A stretch of 64,000 bases of DNA from Branchiostoma floridae (Eukaryota > Chordata > Leptocardii > Amphioxiformes > Branchiostomatidae): NCBI RefSeq assembly GCF_000003815.2, contig NC_049994.1:5142392-5206391 (forward strand), given 5' to 3'. Both the position numbers and the translations under genes were made by a program. The notes beneath the pieces are model-generated. The model had not been told where the DNA came from and made no database searches. It saw only the letters and a program-made list of their open reading frames with translations. Position 1 is the first letter of the stretch. Each line of letters begins with the position of its first letter. Positions 36,201 through 51,200 of this stretch are shown one piece after another.

Positions 36201-39200
36201 GGCGCTGAGAGTGTTTTATTGGGCTGAAACTCTGGCAGTTTAAAGTTACTTACAATTTAAATGNNNNNNNNNNNNNNNNNNNNNNNNNNNNNNNNNNNNN
36301 NNNNNNNNNNNNNNNNNNNNNNNNNNNNNNNNNNNNNNNNNNNNNNNNNNNNNNNNNNNNNNNTAGGAACACATACATTTGCTCTGGAGAAAATACAGCA
36401 GTTTTCGCAAGTTCCAGTCCAGTGATAGAAATGTGGCCACTATAGACAGGTGGTCACTATAGAGAAAAATGCTGATCTATTGACTAGGAGCCATACGTTA
36501 CACATGATTTCAGTACACTGATCATTAATCATATAAACATTGCACAGGTAAGCCAATTGTTTAGATGTACAATTAAGTTCAAATAATTCTGAAGAGAAAT
36601 ATTGATGAGAAAATAATCATTCTCGCCACTGTCTAACTTATAATTACGTATCAAAACTAAACGCAGATTTTCTAACTAACGCACCTTTCGCCGAATTCAT
36701 CAAAGGACCGCCGGCTATCAATCAAACACGGCTGTTGATTAGACTTAGAGTTTCAAACAGTCATGTGCTGTGTGCCAGTTGACAGCGAACTTCATGCTAC
36801 GTGATGTTTTACATTGCTTGGACCTTCTTTCCTACAGCGGTGCTTCTACAAAATATTTAGACTGTAACACTGAGTCCCACATGTTTTATAGAATAGAATT
36901 TGACGCAGAACAGCGTTTTTTGCTGGGTATTTTTCTTGAAACATGTCCGTGGGAATATCAGCGAGGCGGCGACGTAGGGATTTCAGACCGTCAACAAAAG
37001 TCGCACGGCGGCTAACGGCGCAGCGAAGATACTAGCGCTATAAATAAGCGCTTCAACTAAGGATGGCAACCCGTACAATATTTTTGTATACTGTTGAGCT
37101 AAGTAAAGTTTGTTGTTTATGAGGTTTTAGTTGTCTTTGAAGCTTTGACCCGAAATATTTTAAAGTCGAACTGCTGAAGAGAAGTAAGTGACTGCTACGA
37201 TTATCGTAGATATGGCCCTAAAAAAACTGATAAAAGAAGCCTTCTCAATAGTCTGAAATGCAAGAGCTTCCGGGGGGGCTTCGCCCACCTGGGTCCCCCC
37301 CCCCCCACACACACACAGTGGCCCTGCCCCTGGACCCCGCCAGGGACATTCGGCGGCCCCCGGACCCCTGTCCGACGCTTTGAAAAAATCCTGGCGAGAA
37401 GTCTGTACGGCCTGAGTCTTCAAGTTAACGTATTGTGTGGTCCCGCTTATGAATTCGCTTTCCTCTTCGCTGATCGGCTGAACCATTAATTGAATTAACT
37501 CTTCCTGCCGGCTAGACGCAGGTGCAGATGTCGGCTCTGTGGGGTGAACGTCCGAAAGGTCATGGCATGGAGAACGAAAGAAAACCAATTTCCCCTAAAA
37601 AAAGTGCTGTAATTAAGCCTTTTACAGTACTTTATGCCAAAAATTTTACTTGGATCATTTTACCAATGGAACTATCTTATGCCTATCTATACCAAATGTT
37701 ACTCATACCAGGGTACAGGGGTGCAAAATATACCGTTATAAGACCGTCAACAACAGTCGCACGGAGCTAACAGCGCAGCGAAAATACCATCGCTAGCGTT
37801 TCAACTTCGGATAACAAGTTATAAGTACTGTTGAACTCAGTAACGTTAAAGTTTGTTTTTAGTTGCCTTTGACGGTTTGACCTGAAATAGTGTTACGCTA
37901 AACTCCTGAAGAGAAGTTAAGTGACTGCTGCGATTATCATAGATATGCCCCTAAGAACTGATACAATATAAAGCCTTCTGAATAGTGTAAAATGCGAGAG
38001 CCTTAGGCGGGCTTCGCTCCCCCTGGCGGGAACACTGCTATATACGGGATCATGAGGCCCCGCTTATGAATATTAATTAGCCTTTGGTCTCCTCTTCGCT
38101 GATTGGCTAGGTCTTTGATTCAATTAACTCTCCGGCTGACGTGCACAGGTGTGGCTCTGTGCGGGGTCACGGAAGGTCACGTCAGGAGGCCAAAAGAAAA
38201 CAAATTTCCCCTCAGAAAAGTGCCAAAATTAATCATTTTAAAGTTGTTTATGTCAAAAATTTTACTTGAATCTTGTTACCAAGTATCTAATGCCTATCTA
38301 TACCAAATTTCAGGTCATTTAATTGTAATACCAGGGTACAGGAGCCAAAAGTGTCCTTTTTTGGTCAAAAATTGGTCAAAAATCGCAAAAATAAGCAATT
38401 TGTTGCACTGTACACCAAAAGTGTTATTGAATTTATATGAAGGAATTATCAAGGCACAACTGTGTCAAATTTCAGCTCATTCGGTTGCAATACCAAGGTA
38501 CAGGAGCCAAAAGTGTCCTTTTTTGGTCAAAAATTGGTCAAAAAATTGCAAAAATAAGCATTTTGTTGTACTGTACACCAAAAGTGTTATTGAATTTATA
38601 TGAGGGCTTTTTCAAGGCACATCTCTGTCAAATTTCAGCTCATTCGGTTGTAATACCAGGGTACAGGGGCCAAATGTGTCCTTTTTTGGTCAAAAATTGG
38701 TCAAAAAATCGCAAAAATAAGCATTTTGTTGTACTGTACACCAAAAGTGTTATCAAATTTATATGGGGGCATTATCAAGGCACATCTCTGTCAAATTTCA
38801 GCTCATTTGGTTGTACAGTTTTGGTCTAAAATTGACCAAAAAATCTCAATAAAATCATTTTAGAGGCAGATATGAAAAAAATGGGAAAAAAGCATCAAGG
38901 TATTGGCCCACTCTACCCCTGTGCCGAATTTCAGGTCATTCGGTCCAGGAACGGCGGAGATGAATCACTTTGAAGATTTGACAGGAGAAAGAAAGAAAGA
39001 AAGAAAGAAAGAAACATTACGAATACAATATATTTCACCATACTATGTATGGCTGAAATATAAATATCTGGGACAACAGCAAATTTGAACCATCAGCCAA
39101 CAGTAGTCCTATTAATAATCTAAACAACCCAGCCTTACAAATGTACCTAACCTGTGTGTTCCTAGCCTTACCTAACCTGTATGTTCCTAACCTTACCTAG

Positions 39201-42200
39201 CCTGTGTGTCCCTAGCCTTACCTAGCCTTTGTGTTCCTAGCCTTACCTAGCCTGTTTATCCCTAGCCTTACCTAGCATGTGTGTCCCTAGCCTTACTTAG
39301 TCCTTGTGTCCCTAGCATTACCTAGCCCGTGTGTCCCTAGCCTTACCTAGCATGTGTCCCTAGCCTTACTTAGTCCTTGTGTCCCTAGCCTTACCTAGCC
39401 CGTGTGTCCCTAGCCTTAGCTAGCCCGTGCGTCTCTAGCCTTACCTAGCCCGTGTGTCTCTAGCCTTACCTATCCTTGCCTAGTCTGTGTGTCCCTAGTC
39501 TTACCTAGCCTGTGTCTCCCTAGCCTTAACTAGCCTGTACCCAACATTCAAAGCCTGTGTGTCCTAGCCTTAACTAGCCTGTGTGTCCCTTACTAAGCCT
39601 TAACTAGCCTGTGTGTCCCTTACTAAGCCTTACCTAGCCTGTGTGTTCCTTACTAAGCCACTTAGCCTGTGTGTGATCCCTAGCCTTACCTAGCCTGTGT
39701 GTTCCTTACTTAGCTACCTAGCCTGTGTGTGATCCCTAGCCTTACCTAACCTGTGTGTCCCTTACTACGCCACCTAGCCTGTATGTGATCCCTAGCCTTA
39801 CCTAGCCTGTGTGTCCCTTACTAAGCCTTACCTAGCCTGTGTGTTCCTTACTAAGCCACCTAGCCTGTGTGTGATCCCTAGCCTTACCTAGCCCGTGTGT
39901 CTCTAGCCTTACCTATCCTTGCCTAGTCTGTGTGTCCCTAGTCTTACCTAGCATGTGTCTCCCTAGCCTTAACTAGCCTGTACCCAACATTCCTAGCCTG
40001 TGTGTCCCTTACTAAGCCTTACCTAGCCTGTGTGTTCCTTACTAAGCCACTTAGCCTGTGTGTAATCCCTAGCCTTACCTAGCCTGTGTGTCCCTTACTA
40101 AGCCTTACCTAGCCTGTGTGTTCCTTACTTAGCTACATGGCCTGTGTGTGATCCCTAGCCTTACCTAGCCTGTGTGTCCCTTACTAAGCCACCTAGCCTG
40201 TGTGTGATCTCTAGCCTTACCTAGCCTGTGTGTTCCTTACTAAGCTACCTAGCCTGTGTGATCCCTAGCCTTACCTAGCCTGTGTGTCCCTTACTAAGCC
40301 TTACCTAGCCTGTGTGTGATCCCTAGCCTTACCTAGCCTGTGTGTCCCTTACTAAGCCTTACCTAGCCTGTGTGTTCCTTACTAAGCCACCTAGCCTGTG
40401 TGTGATCCCTAGCCTTACCTAGCTTGTGTGTCCCTAGCCTTACCTAGCCTGTGTGTGATCCCTAGGCTTACCTAGCCCGTGTGTTCCTTACTAAGCCTTA
40501 CCTAGCCTGTGCGTCCCTAGCCTTGTTCAGGGCTCCTAAGGCCTCCTCGATCTTCCCTGCCTTGTGGTGCACCTTGGAGAGGAGAACCTGGCAGCGAGTC
40601 TCGTCCATCAAGGCCTGCAGGTCTGAGGCTACAGGAAAAAAATATAGAAATATAATATATTAACATAAGGAATATAGGAGTACATTATGGAATATTTCCT
40701 TTCTCTACTACCTCTGCTTGAATAGTTCAAATGTATCATCAAGAAAAATGATTTCTTATTGATGAACATTTGCAAAATGGCAGATGAGCCTTATTATTTT
40801 CCAGCTTTTTTGGTGAATTAAAAGGTTGCAATATAGTGACATAACATCAAACATTCTTAGTATTACTAAGATTGTTTATCAATATCAATATCATCATACA
40901 AATTTCATATGGAAAAGTTATTTTCAACATTATAGTTTATGTTCTTATTAGCTTATATGTAAGCACAGGTTTTAGCCATTTTCAAGAAAATGTAAGGCCA
41001 CTTGAATTGAAATGAGGATTTTCAGGTGGGGCTGACCTTTCAACTTTGACCTTACCTGTTTCCTTCTCCAGTGCCACCCTCAGTACTTTCTCTGCCTTGT
41101 CGTACTGTCGCAGTCGCAGCAGCAGCTCTGCCAGGTCGTACCGCAGGAAGTTCTGCCCGCCAGACTTCAACGCAGCCTCGTAGTAATTGATTGCCTGAAA
41201 CATTTTTCAACAAAAAAATCGACCATTATAACATATTTTCTTGCTTCATTGATAATTGTGAATTTCTTACTGATTCTGTTTAATGCATTTTACTGGCTCG
41301 CATGAGGCAATAAACATGTAGCAGAATATTGAAGGCAGGAAATGAGATAGCCTATTCTCAGACCTTTCTAGGACCTTTGACCTAACTTCCTGTCAGTGTT
41401 CTCCACATACCCAGCATGTAGAAACCAACCCCTCTATAGCATTCAAGCAACTTTGGACAGTCGGACACACAAGTAAACAAACACACAGACATGCTGAAAA
41501 CAAAACCTTCATACATGGAAGTAACATGTCTCAGACTGTTGAGTAGAATAGCTAAGTTGGTAATGAAACAAGAAAAATATATTTGTTCACATTCTGGCCA
41601 TGAATAAACAAACTGTTACACACATATTCAAGTTAACACCGGGTACTATACCTTGCCATAGTTGTGAGTCTTCACCAAAGCCTGCCCAATCTTGCTGGCC
41701 AGGGTGGCATCCCGTGGGTTCCTCTTCAGAGCAGACTCGTACACCTCTATTGCCTTCTCAGGCTGGAAACAAAGAGACATGAGTCACATATTAAACAACA
41801 TAGAAATAGGAGGAATACATCTGATTCATTAACTGTAGGGGTGCCACACAAAAAATTCAAACAATACTAGTAACTGTTTGAACCTTACAGTATATCTGAA
41901 TGTGTTTTGTATCTATGCAATAGATTTTGAAGAAAGCAGGCCCCTCCAACAGTCATGCCAAAGAAAATTGATGTTGGGTTTCTAATTACTTTCCTGAAAA
42001 AGATTTTTGTAGGTACATGTATGTAGGGATTTTTTTTCTTTTTCATATTTCAGCCAGCAACTACAATATAAACTGCATCAGGACACTGGTATTTTCAACA
42101 CCTTTTATGACTATTGTCAAACATAATTATACATTACACAATTGCCTGTGGTCAAAAGGTTAGGGCTAGCAGGTACATGTGTTTGCTTGTGTCGGTCAGG

Positions 42201-45200
42201 CTTCTGGAAACACAACATTTTATTTAGACCTTACAGGTGAGAAACCAAAGTAAACTGACCTCCTGGATACTCATATAGGCATCCCCTAGCAGCAGGGCAG
42301 TGTGTGGACTGGGCTGTTTCTCATGAAGCTCCCTGGAAAATATCAACATCAAGTGTCAGGCTTTTTTATTACTTTGATGCTAAAAATCAATGTAAATTAT
42401 TATGCTAACCAAGAATGAAGACCATATCCAACAAAGCATGACAAGAAAACATAGGCCGGGCCATACGGAAAAATGCAGATCATATAATTATCTTCATCTT
42501 TGTTTATAGAGATTGTAACTAGCAGGCATACTTGTGTCCAACCTACATTTTGTATTTCAGAATCGAAAACTTTTTCAAACAAATTTTTCAATTAGAACGA
42601 CAGAATTTTTTTTTAGTTGGAAGGACATGAATTGTATAATTCAGACTAAGATTTACTAGAATATAAAAATTGTGGGAGGGAAATAACCTGTAGCAGCTGG
42701 CGAATAGTCTCTTGTCCTTGCGGTGGTTAAGGTAGATGTCGGCCATTTTCTCCTTGGCCTGGACGTAGTACCTGTAAAAATATACAATCATGTAGGTGTC
42801 ATATGATAAATGCAACATTCACCTTATATGACTCTTCTGAAAGTAAAACCCCACACTCTCAAAAAGTTTTGCAACAGTAACACCTTAGTCTTGAATCTTA
42901 GCTGTGAATCTTTACAATAAGTCCTACCAATTCAAGGTTGGGTTGTAGATCCCTATAACTTCGTGTTCATTTATTTGCTATGGTTAGGCCTAGGAATAAA
43001 ATGTCATGTTTCTTGTTTCTCTATCTACCCTACAGAAAAACCTGCCAACCCTAGACTTTTTTGGGGATAGGCAGTAGAGTCAGATGGCTTTCAGAATTTT
43101 TACTCAGCCTGCTTCCTATTGAAGTAAAAACACTGCTACTCCTATCTAAATTAAATGAAGGATAAATCAATGCATCTATTATGCACAAAGTTTGACATTG
43201 AAAGACAAGCGTCCTCAAGCATTTTAGTTTACTTTGTACAACTGTATTGTAATATATCTCACTAAGGTTCTGGCCAGCCTAAAATAATTAAAAGAAGAAA
43301 GATAATCCCTTACTATCGAGCCTACGTTTTTTCAGGCCTGAAACAGGAAACACAACCTAGGCGTTAATATCCGAAGTGTACTGAAAGTCATAAGTCTTAG
43401 AGTAGACTCACGGCTGCTCAGGTGTGATGTTTCGGAGCATGCTCAGTGACATCTCGATGTCTCCACGGTTGAGTGACAGGTCGGCGTTAGCGATGGTGAT
43501 GCGGATTTCCTCCGGGGTGCCCTGGAAGTCGTTGATGGCATCCTGCATAACCTTCGCAGCTTCATGCTGTTCAAAACAAAGGATGAGAAAGAAAGGATGT
43601 TCAAAGTCTCTCAAGAAAATAAAGTTATCAGTAATATCAGTTACAGTGCAAAGTCAAAGAGAGCATGCCTATAAGAGTTTTTTGGGAATTTCTTGTTCTA
43701 ACGCAGGGCTCTAGCCAGCATCCGTTTTTCCCGTCATTGACGGAAATTTGCTGCGTGTGACGGAATTTTTTAAAAACCAATCCGTCAACCTTGACGGGCA
43801 AAAATTATTGGTGGAAGCTACAGACAGCTTGGGGACGCTGTCCACGGTCGGAAAGCCACACATTGTTTTTTTCCTATTGTTATGATTATTGACTAAGTGT
43901 GTCGGCGGCCTTTAGCATACAATAATCTCATTAAAAACCTGTTTTTCAAGGCCTCAGTTTCGTCTTTCTAACTTGATTTTTGCGTTTTTTGCGACAATGG
44001 GAATTGGCTGACGGAAAAAAATTTCGAGCTGCCTAAAGCCCTGTTCTAAAGTCAACGTGAACTTCTCACTTATTCTGTCTAATACACATTTCTTGGCTTC
44101 CAGTAGGACATAGAACCAGGACCAAGCCTGCAGCAACAACTTTGGAACAGGGCCAAACCAGCATTCCCATCCTGCAAGTCTCCAGTTACACCATAATCTG
44201 ATGGCAGACCTGGCGCATTCCTGTCTTACATTCAGCTAGAAGAAAGGCTATGCCACCCCTTAAGGGGTGGTATAATTGCAACAGTGCTCTAATACACCAT
44301 ATGACTACTACTACTACTGCACCGGGCCCAACCTTAGACCCAGGTCAGCACAAACAAATTTGCACATACGAAGACAAACACACAAAGAAACTGAGACCAA
44401 TACCTTTATTTTCACGCACGTAACAAAATACTGTTGCAAAATGTACTTTTGTTTTAGTACCTCTGAGTCAGATTTTTAGGAAATACAAAATGTGCTACTG
44501 AAGTTGGAGCAAGAAGAGTTTCACAGGGACTGTGAGGTGATAAACTGGATAGTGAGTATTTCAAGGTTCCAGCCAGCTTCTGTTCTTCCATCCTTCGACA
44601 GAATTTTTCTGCTGGGGACGGACAAAAATTTGGCCCACTCCGTCCCCTGTGACGGACAAAATTGGCATGTAAAAATTCTCATTGCAATTGAACCAAGTAG
44701 AGTCTACCAGCAAAATTTGCCCCTCAAAGTAAAGGACAAAGCATTTCAGAGGGTCTAGATTTCAATTTTTTCCCCAGGGAGCATACCCTGCACCTCTCTA
44801 GGATCATCACACCTTTGACAGGATTTCCATTCAAAATCCATGCAGGGGACGGAAAACAATTTCAGGCTGGCTAAAAGACTGGAGTGTGCGCATGAGTGTG
44901 AGACTTCTAACCTGTTGTCCCAGCATCCTGTGTGCCTCAGCCAGTTCCAGGTACACAGACACCTTATCTGTGGTGCTGATCTTCTCAACCTTACTCCTCT
45001 TGGTAGAGGCACTGCCTGTAGGAGCAAACAACAAAATTACATCTTCATCATTTCTGAATAGAGACGGAGGACGCCACAGATTATCTGCTATTATGATATT
45101 AGATACATCTTTAAACAAGAAATTAACAATCCCATACCTTCAATTTTTGGGAACTTGTTTGATTCATTGTGAACTTATTGCTGATTCTGTTCAACGCATT

Positions 45201-48200
45201 TTCCCCACTAGCTCTCATAAGGTAACAGACATGTATACAATGTCATGTAGTATGAAATTGAAGACAGGAAATGAAATAACCTAGAACTATACTCTGGGAC
45301 CTTTGACCTAACTTCCTGTTAGTGTCCCAAGCTTAGAAACCAGCCACTCTACTACACACAAGCAAACAAACTGATTACACCAAAAACAAAGCCTAAGTGC
45401 ACGGAGGTTATCAACAGTTGAACAATTCAAAGTAGGGACGTGTACCGGTACACAAAATTCAGGTACACTTTCGGTTGTTAGATTGTCTATGAAAACTGAA
45501 TTGTGAATGGGTAATACTTACAATGATGGTCTATTTTGCTACAAAGGAAACTGTTTGGTGGAAAGTCTACTTCTAAAATCTTGTCTTTATGTAAACAATG
45601 CTACATGTACCTGTCAGTTTGACTGTGAAAGTGACTTGTTTGTTCTTGACTGTAAACTCTTAGACTAGTTCATTCTTGTTATTTTCTTGAACCTGTAAGT
45701 CCCAACATGTGTGGGCACCTGCCGATATAATGTGTTGAACTTCATTTTTCTAATCAGTCCAAAATCCAAATTTTGCCAGCCAAGAAGGAAAACGGCTTGT
45801 ACCATTTCCATAAACTTTAAGGACATTGTCTTACCACTCCTCTTCAGCCCAGGAAGGTTCATGGCCATCTGTAGAGTCTTCACTGCCTCCTCATGCTGAC
45901 CCATCTTCTTAGAGGCACGAGCCTTGATCAGGTGGTACTTGGGAGATTCTCTGATCTGCAAGATGAATCATAATTAATATAACAGGAAATAATATTATTA
46001 TATATTTTATGACACTATCAAGGGCACTTAATGCACAGTTTCTTTATATCTGAAAAGGATGTTGTATTTGTAGCAAAATTTCAACTGATGCTTTGTGACA
46101 ACACTAAGGTTCAAAACTGCCAAGTAACAATGAAGTCTAATATTTCATGTAAAATTACTAAAACAGCCTGCATTATACATTGTATGGGTGTACTTGCATA
46201 GTGCAATATACACATGTCATGTACGTGCCTGACTTCAGATCTTTTGGACATTACCCAAAATGGTGGATATTCAGTGCTTGCATTTTCTTCTACCAGAGAT
46301 GACCATAAACTTGGTATGAAAAATATCTTAACAATGTCTCTAGTTCATTTCAACAAAGAAAGCCTAAATATCAATTTGAAAACAGATATACCCTGAAGCA
46401 TTCCATGGATTGTAACTATGTATACTGACCTCGAAGTTGTAGCTGAGAGCCATCTCCAAAGACTGGGAGGAGAGTTTAAAGTTCCCCTGGTGGAGGTGGA
46501 TCTGGAACATAGCGGAGAAACATTACATTGTGAGAAATACATTCAACACGAATGAAAATGTACTTAGTAAAACCTACAATCATTATGGGAAATGTTAAAC
46601 AGCATTGCAGCATGTAACAACAGACTTTCTATAAACTATGTTGTAATGGTTCAGGGCTCGATATTCATTTTTGGGATTAGGTGCACTGGTGTACCCAGCT
46701 TAAAAAATTTGGTGCACCAAAAATTTTTTGGGTGCACCACTTAAATTCAAGTATAATGTAAAAAAAAAAACCTAGTAACAAAACTTAGTTACAAGCTACC
46801 AAATTCTTAAACAAGTAACATAACAGACATTTTTATTATCTTTCTAACACTTAGATGTCAAGAATATGATGTATACTAGTATACATGATATCTTTCTATA
46901 CATAAACCTAAGAAAATAATCGGGTGCACCCTGTGCACCCACTGAAAATAATTGGGTGCACAGCTCCAATTTTGGGTGCACCTGGGTGCACATGCACCCA
47001 GTATTTCGAGCCCTGTGGTTATACAAGTTTTGCACTCCACTTCAATCTACAGAATGACAATTTTTCCTGTCTTTTCCATCCAATTTGAAGGTTCTATTCA
47101 AAGCTCATTGTTTTGAGCTGAAGAAAATTATAAGCCAGTAAGACGTAGGAAGACTTATGACATGTGACATTCTCATCAGTCATTCTCATCTTTCCCTTTG
47201 CTTCACTATTTCACTGTTGGGACACCACAGAACATCTGGCAACCAGCTTTATCCCATCCTCCTAATGCCCGGTCCCCAACGGCATTAGCCTATGGGGCCC
47301 TGCTATCTCATGCCCTATCAGTGGTTATTACGATTGTCGCCACAAACAAGCTGTCAACCAATTAGAGAATAGGCCTTTCTTGGGCTTGTTGTTGTCGCAA
47401 GCTGTCTCGCAAAGGCCGCTGGGAAGCTATCAGCCAATCATGTTACGTCTTACATAGCACCATCCTCCTACGCCCAATCCCCAATGGCTGACTGCCCATA
47501 TAAGGGCAAACTCATTAATATTCATAAGTAGGGCGGTCCCTAACTGGTCTGAGTGCACAAGATAGCAGAGGTAAACACAGTCGAGTTTTGACACAACTGT
47601 GGTCCCTCTGCTTAGGAGAATGGCTTTATCCACCCTTCTCAGTTTCTGTTCTTTTTAATGTGTCACTTAGTGTCATCTAGATGGGAGGATGATAAAATAT
47701 CTTTTCCGTTGCCTCTTTCTTCTTCACTGGAAGGTTCCTTGTAAGAGAGTTCTTGCTAGTTCTGATAACCGTGACACATTGCCGAACCACTTATTAAGTT
47801 GTTTGCTTTTTGTTATAATGTGACATTACCTCAGCCATCAGCAGATGTGCATCTGAATATGTGGGCTCCTGCTCCAGTACATGGTGTAGGGTGTTGAAGG
47901 CAGAGTCCACTTCTCCTACAGGGGGGATACATGCAAACAACGTTTCGAATTCAGATATGTCCCTGGACAAAGTCTGTACTTATCCTTGTTTATACTGTAA
48001 AATGTTATAAGTTTTGCAGAAGTTTAATGCCCTAAAACTGGGGCAAAAATTCTTGTTCTGTCTTTTAACAGTGACCTAAAATTACCAAGAACTCTCCATT
48101 TTGTCCCAACTGCAAAACTAAATCCCTGTGAACTTAAAGACATTTACAGTGCACTGAAAACATCTGAATGACTTCACCCTACAAATTAGCACAAAAGCCA

Positions 48201-51200
48201 CTAAATGTTATTTTGATAGATGATGAAGATATTGACCAAACTCCTCGTAAGGCCATGTTGATTTGATTATATGGATGACATCCGCGCTCGCACCAATTTT
48301 CGGCCGTTTTCAAAAACAAAAAGTTTTCGACCACACAATAAATTGTGCAAAGCAGCTGTAAAATGAGCACAAATATTCCGTAGATTGAAAAATAAGTATC
48401 ATAACTAGTGCCATAGAATGCCAAAATAAATCTAGGCTAACTGTCTCTGTACCTTTGACTGTAGAAACTTGGTATAACTGACTATAAACTCTACTTGACT
48501 TCGCTCTTGTTGTCTTCTTGGTTCCCGGTAAGACCCCAAATGCCTGCCGACATAGTCACTAGTGTGTCCATTTTGTAATTGGCGAAACCTGTTCCTCTGA
48601 TTTTTTTTCATGTCTGTTTTTTTCGGATTGGTTCAAGAAGAATAAAAATGTTTTGCACCCGTATGATGCACTGGTCCCTACACCTAACTGTTGGTATACC
48701 ATACTATGTGTGTTTAGTCCTATGTTCAACCTTCCTGGCCACTTTGATTTCATACTGAAGGCAACTTTTTTTTTGGGCCAAACTTTTTTTTATTCGCTCG
48801 CTCGCATCAGTTTTGGAGTTCCCAGAGGATGTCATCCATATAATCAAATCAACATGGCCTAATAGAAACTTCAAAGAATGATAAGTAGCAAAAAAAAATC
48901 TGAGAGTGCACATACCTGAAAGGAATTTACACTTGGACAGCAGATATAGCCCCTCCAGCAGGCCTGGTACAGCCTTGGTTAGAGGGTCCAGCATACCCTG
49001 GCATCTCTTCAGGACAGGGCCCACAGGCTGGCCTGGGGAGCTAGGCTAAAAATGTAGTGCACAGAAATTGAAATTTTTGGTTTAGCATGTTTGGTCATCT
49101 GAATTACATTTCAAGAATTCAACTCTTTTTTTTTTTGCTATACTATAACGGCATACAGCAGTGTACTAGCCAGCCTGAAATTTTTTTCCATCCCCTTGAT
49201 TTTGAATGGAAATCGTGTCAAAGGCGTCCAGGGGCATGCTCTATTGGGTTGATTTTTTCTAAATTTAGACTGTCTGAAACGCTATTTATTTCATTTTTGG
49301 GGCAAAGTTTGCTGGTAGACTCACTGACAGCTTGGTTCAATTACTGTCTGTCACAGAGGACGGAATGGGCAAAATTTTTGTCCGTCCCCAGCAGCAAAAT
49401 TCCGTTAAAGGACAGAAGGATGGATGCTGGCTGGTATCATGGCATACAGTACAATAATACTGTTGCTGAAAATGGAAAACAGCAAAATAGACTGAGTAGC
49501 AGCTCCCCCTACCTGTGTGGGTGCAAACAGCATGAAGTCGTTGATGACCTCCAGTAGAAAGTCTGGATTCAGTCGGGTGAAGTACTCAGGGCCTAGAGGC
49601 AGACCCTGTTAAAACACAAATTACGATGTCAGATCTTCTTTAAAACACTTAGATAAAAAAGACAAAAACAACTGGTCTAACCTGAATAAATTACTTGTAC
49701 AAACTAAATCATATGTAGCATTTAAGGCGACTACAGTAATTTGTCGGTCTGTACACGTAGCTCTCATGGTCATTGTCGAGTGGTAAGTAGTAGTACTTGG
49801 TGGTTTTGTAAAGGTGCCAGTGTTTCCATAACTGCACAGAATGTGACTATAGCACTATTGCAAACTTAAAACCACCACCTTTCCACAGAATGAAATCACA
49901 AAATGCAAACTTCAACGTATTTACAGTGCAGTAGAAGCCACTTAATTGACTGTCTCCCCATTTGCCAGCACATTTTGTGCAATTACCTGAGTGGTACAAC
50001 AAACCAAAGTTGTTCAGCTGGGCCGCATCACTAAAGGACTATGGGATTTTGTGTAATTAACAGAAGGGTGCAGTTATCCGTTGTGCTTCTACTGTATTAC
50101 AAAAAACTTTTTAAAAGTTTGACACAGAACTGGTCACTAACCTTGAGGGTGGAGAAATGAGCCTCGACTGATTCATTCAGCAGTGCCAGGACCTTCTCTG
50201 GGGGCTGGTGTCTCTTCCGGGCCAGCACAGAACTCAGGTACGACAGCTCCTACAGGTGTGAAGATAACAAAACTCATCTTTACATCAAACTCCGTTATGG
50301 TCAATGCATGATTGACCTATACATGTACATGTATCTTAATGTGTGGTTTGGTATGTCCCTGTAGCCAAACTGGTAGCAGCCTCAAACAGTTGAGCTTGTG
50401 GTTCAAATTAGTTAGTAATTGGGAGACCCAGCAGGTTCAAATGCTGGGTAGGGCACCTCAGTTGGGGCTGCACAAGACTTTTGGAAGGAATGTTAAATTG
50501 GGGTCCGTGTTTGACCACATTAACGGGGAAGGGCCAGCGACCCCTCCTGACGTGTAAAAATATACCATCAGAATTGGACAGGTTTTCTAAAATTTACTAA
50601 CTGATGACTGATCAGGCAAGAACAATCAATGACATGAACATTTACTTGCCAGAGCCAACTTTTCCCTTGCGACAATGCCCGAAATTTAAACGACATTTCT
50701 CTATTTATTTTCACTTCCAGTAATGGAATACTTTTATTACTGACTCTACTTTTCTGTGTTGACCAATTCTTGATACCCCGACTGTCACAAGTAACAAACG
50801 CTGCTATAACTTCTGCCATTTATCATTACTTAGTTCATTGCCTAGAAGTGGCCAAATGGCCTTGCTTTGAACAAACCAGTTAAAAAAATCTATATCATCG
50901 TATATGATGAAACTGCAGTACATGATGCTGAACAATGTATATCAAAATGTCACTCATGGAAAAATCCGACTTGCCCAATCGGGCAAATATGGTAGGACAT
51001 GCACCTTCACTTTTCCGGGACAATTGGGCTAGTGGACTTGTCCAACCCTGACCCTGCTACTGAAACAGCAAGGAAACCTGCTGCCTTTTGTGGTACTTTG
51101 AGGGTCTGAACAATCTAATGAATAACTTTCCAACTTACCCCAGACTTGCCGATGGACTGTTGAATCTCAGTCAGGAACTCCAGCTGTTGTTCTGCATCTT

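Larger units (their letters stand above)
35605..39014 (+). repeat. 3.4-kb tandem duplication, right copy, with an assembly gap
   Basis: Same sequence as 32245-35604 with scattered substitutions and small indels (for example a C/AC run near 37298-37318). The 100-N gap at 36264-36363 replaces what is a 30-bp stretch in the left copy (32905-32934), so its size is probably a placeholder. Confidence 0.92.

Noticed and set aside
39130-40501. CRISPR-like array or telomere-related repeat
   Set aside because: No constant repeat with unique spacers; the genome is animal; units are imperfect and derived from the adjacent exon edge.
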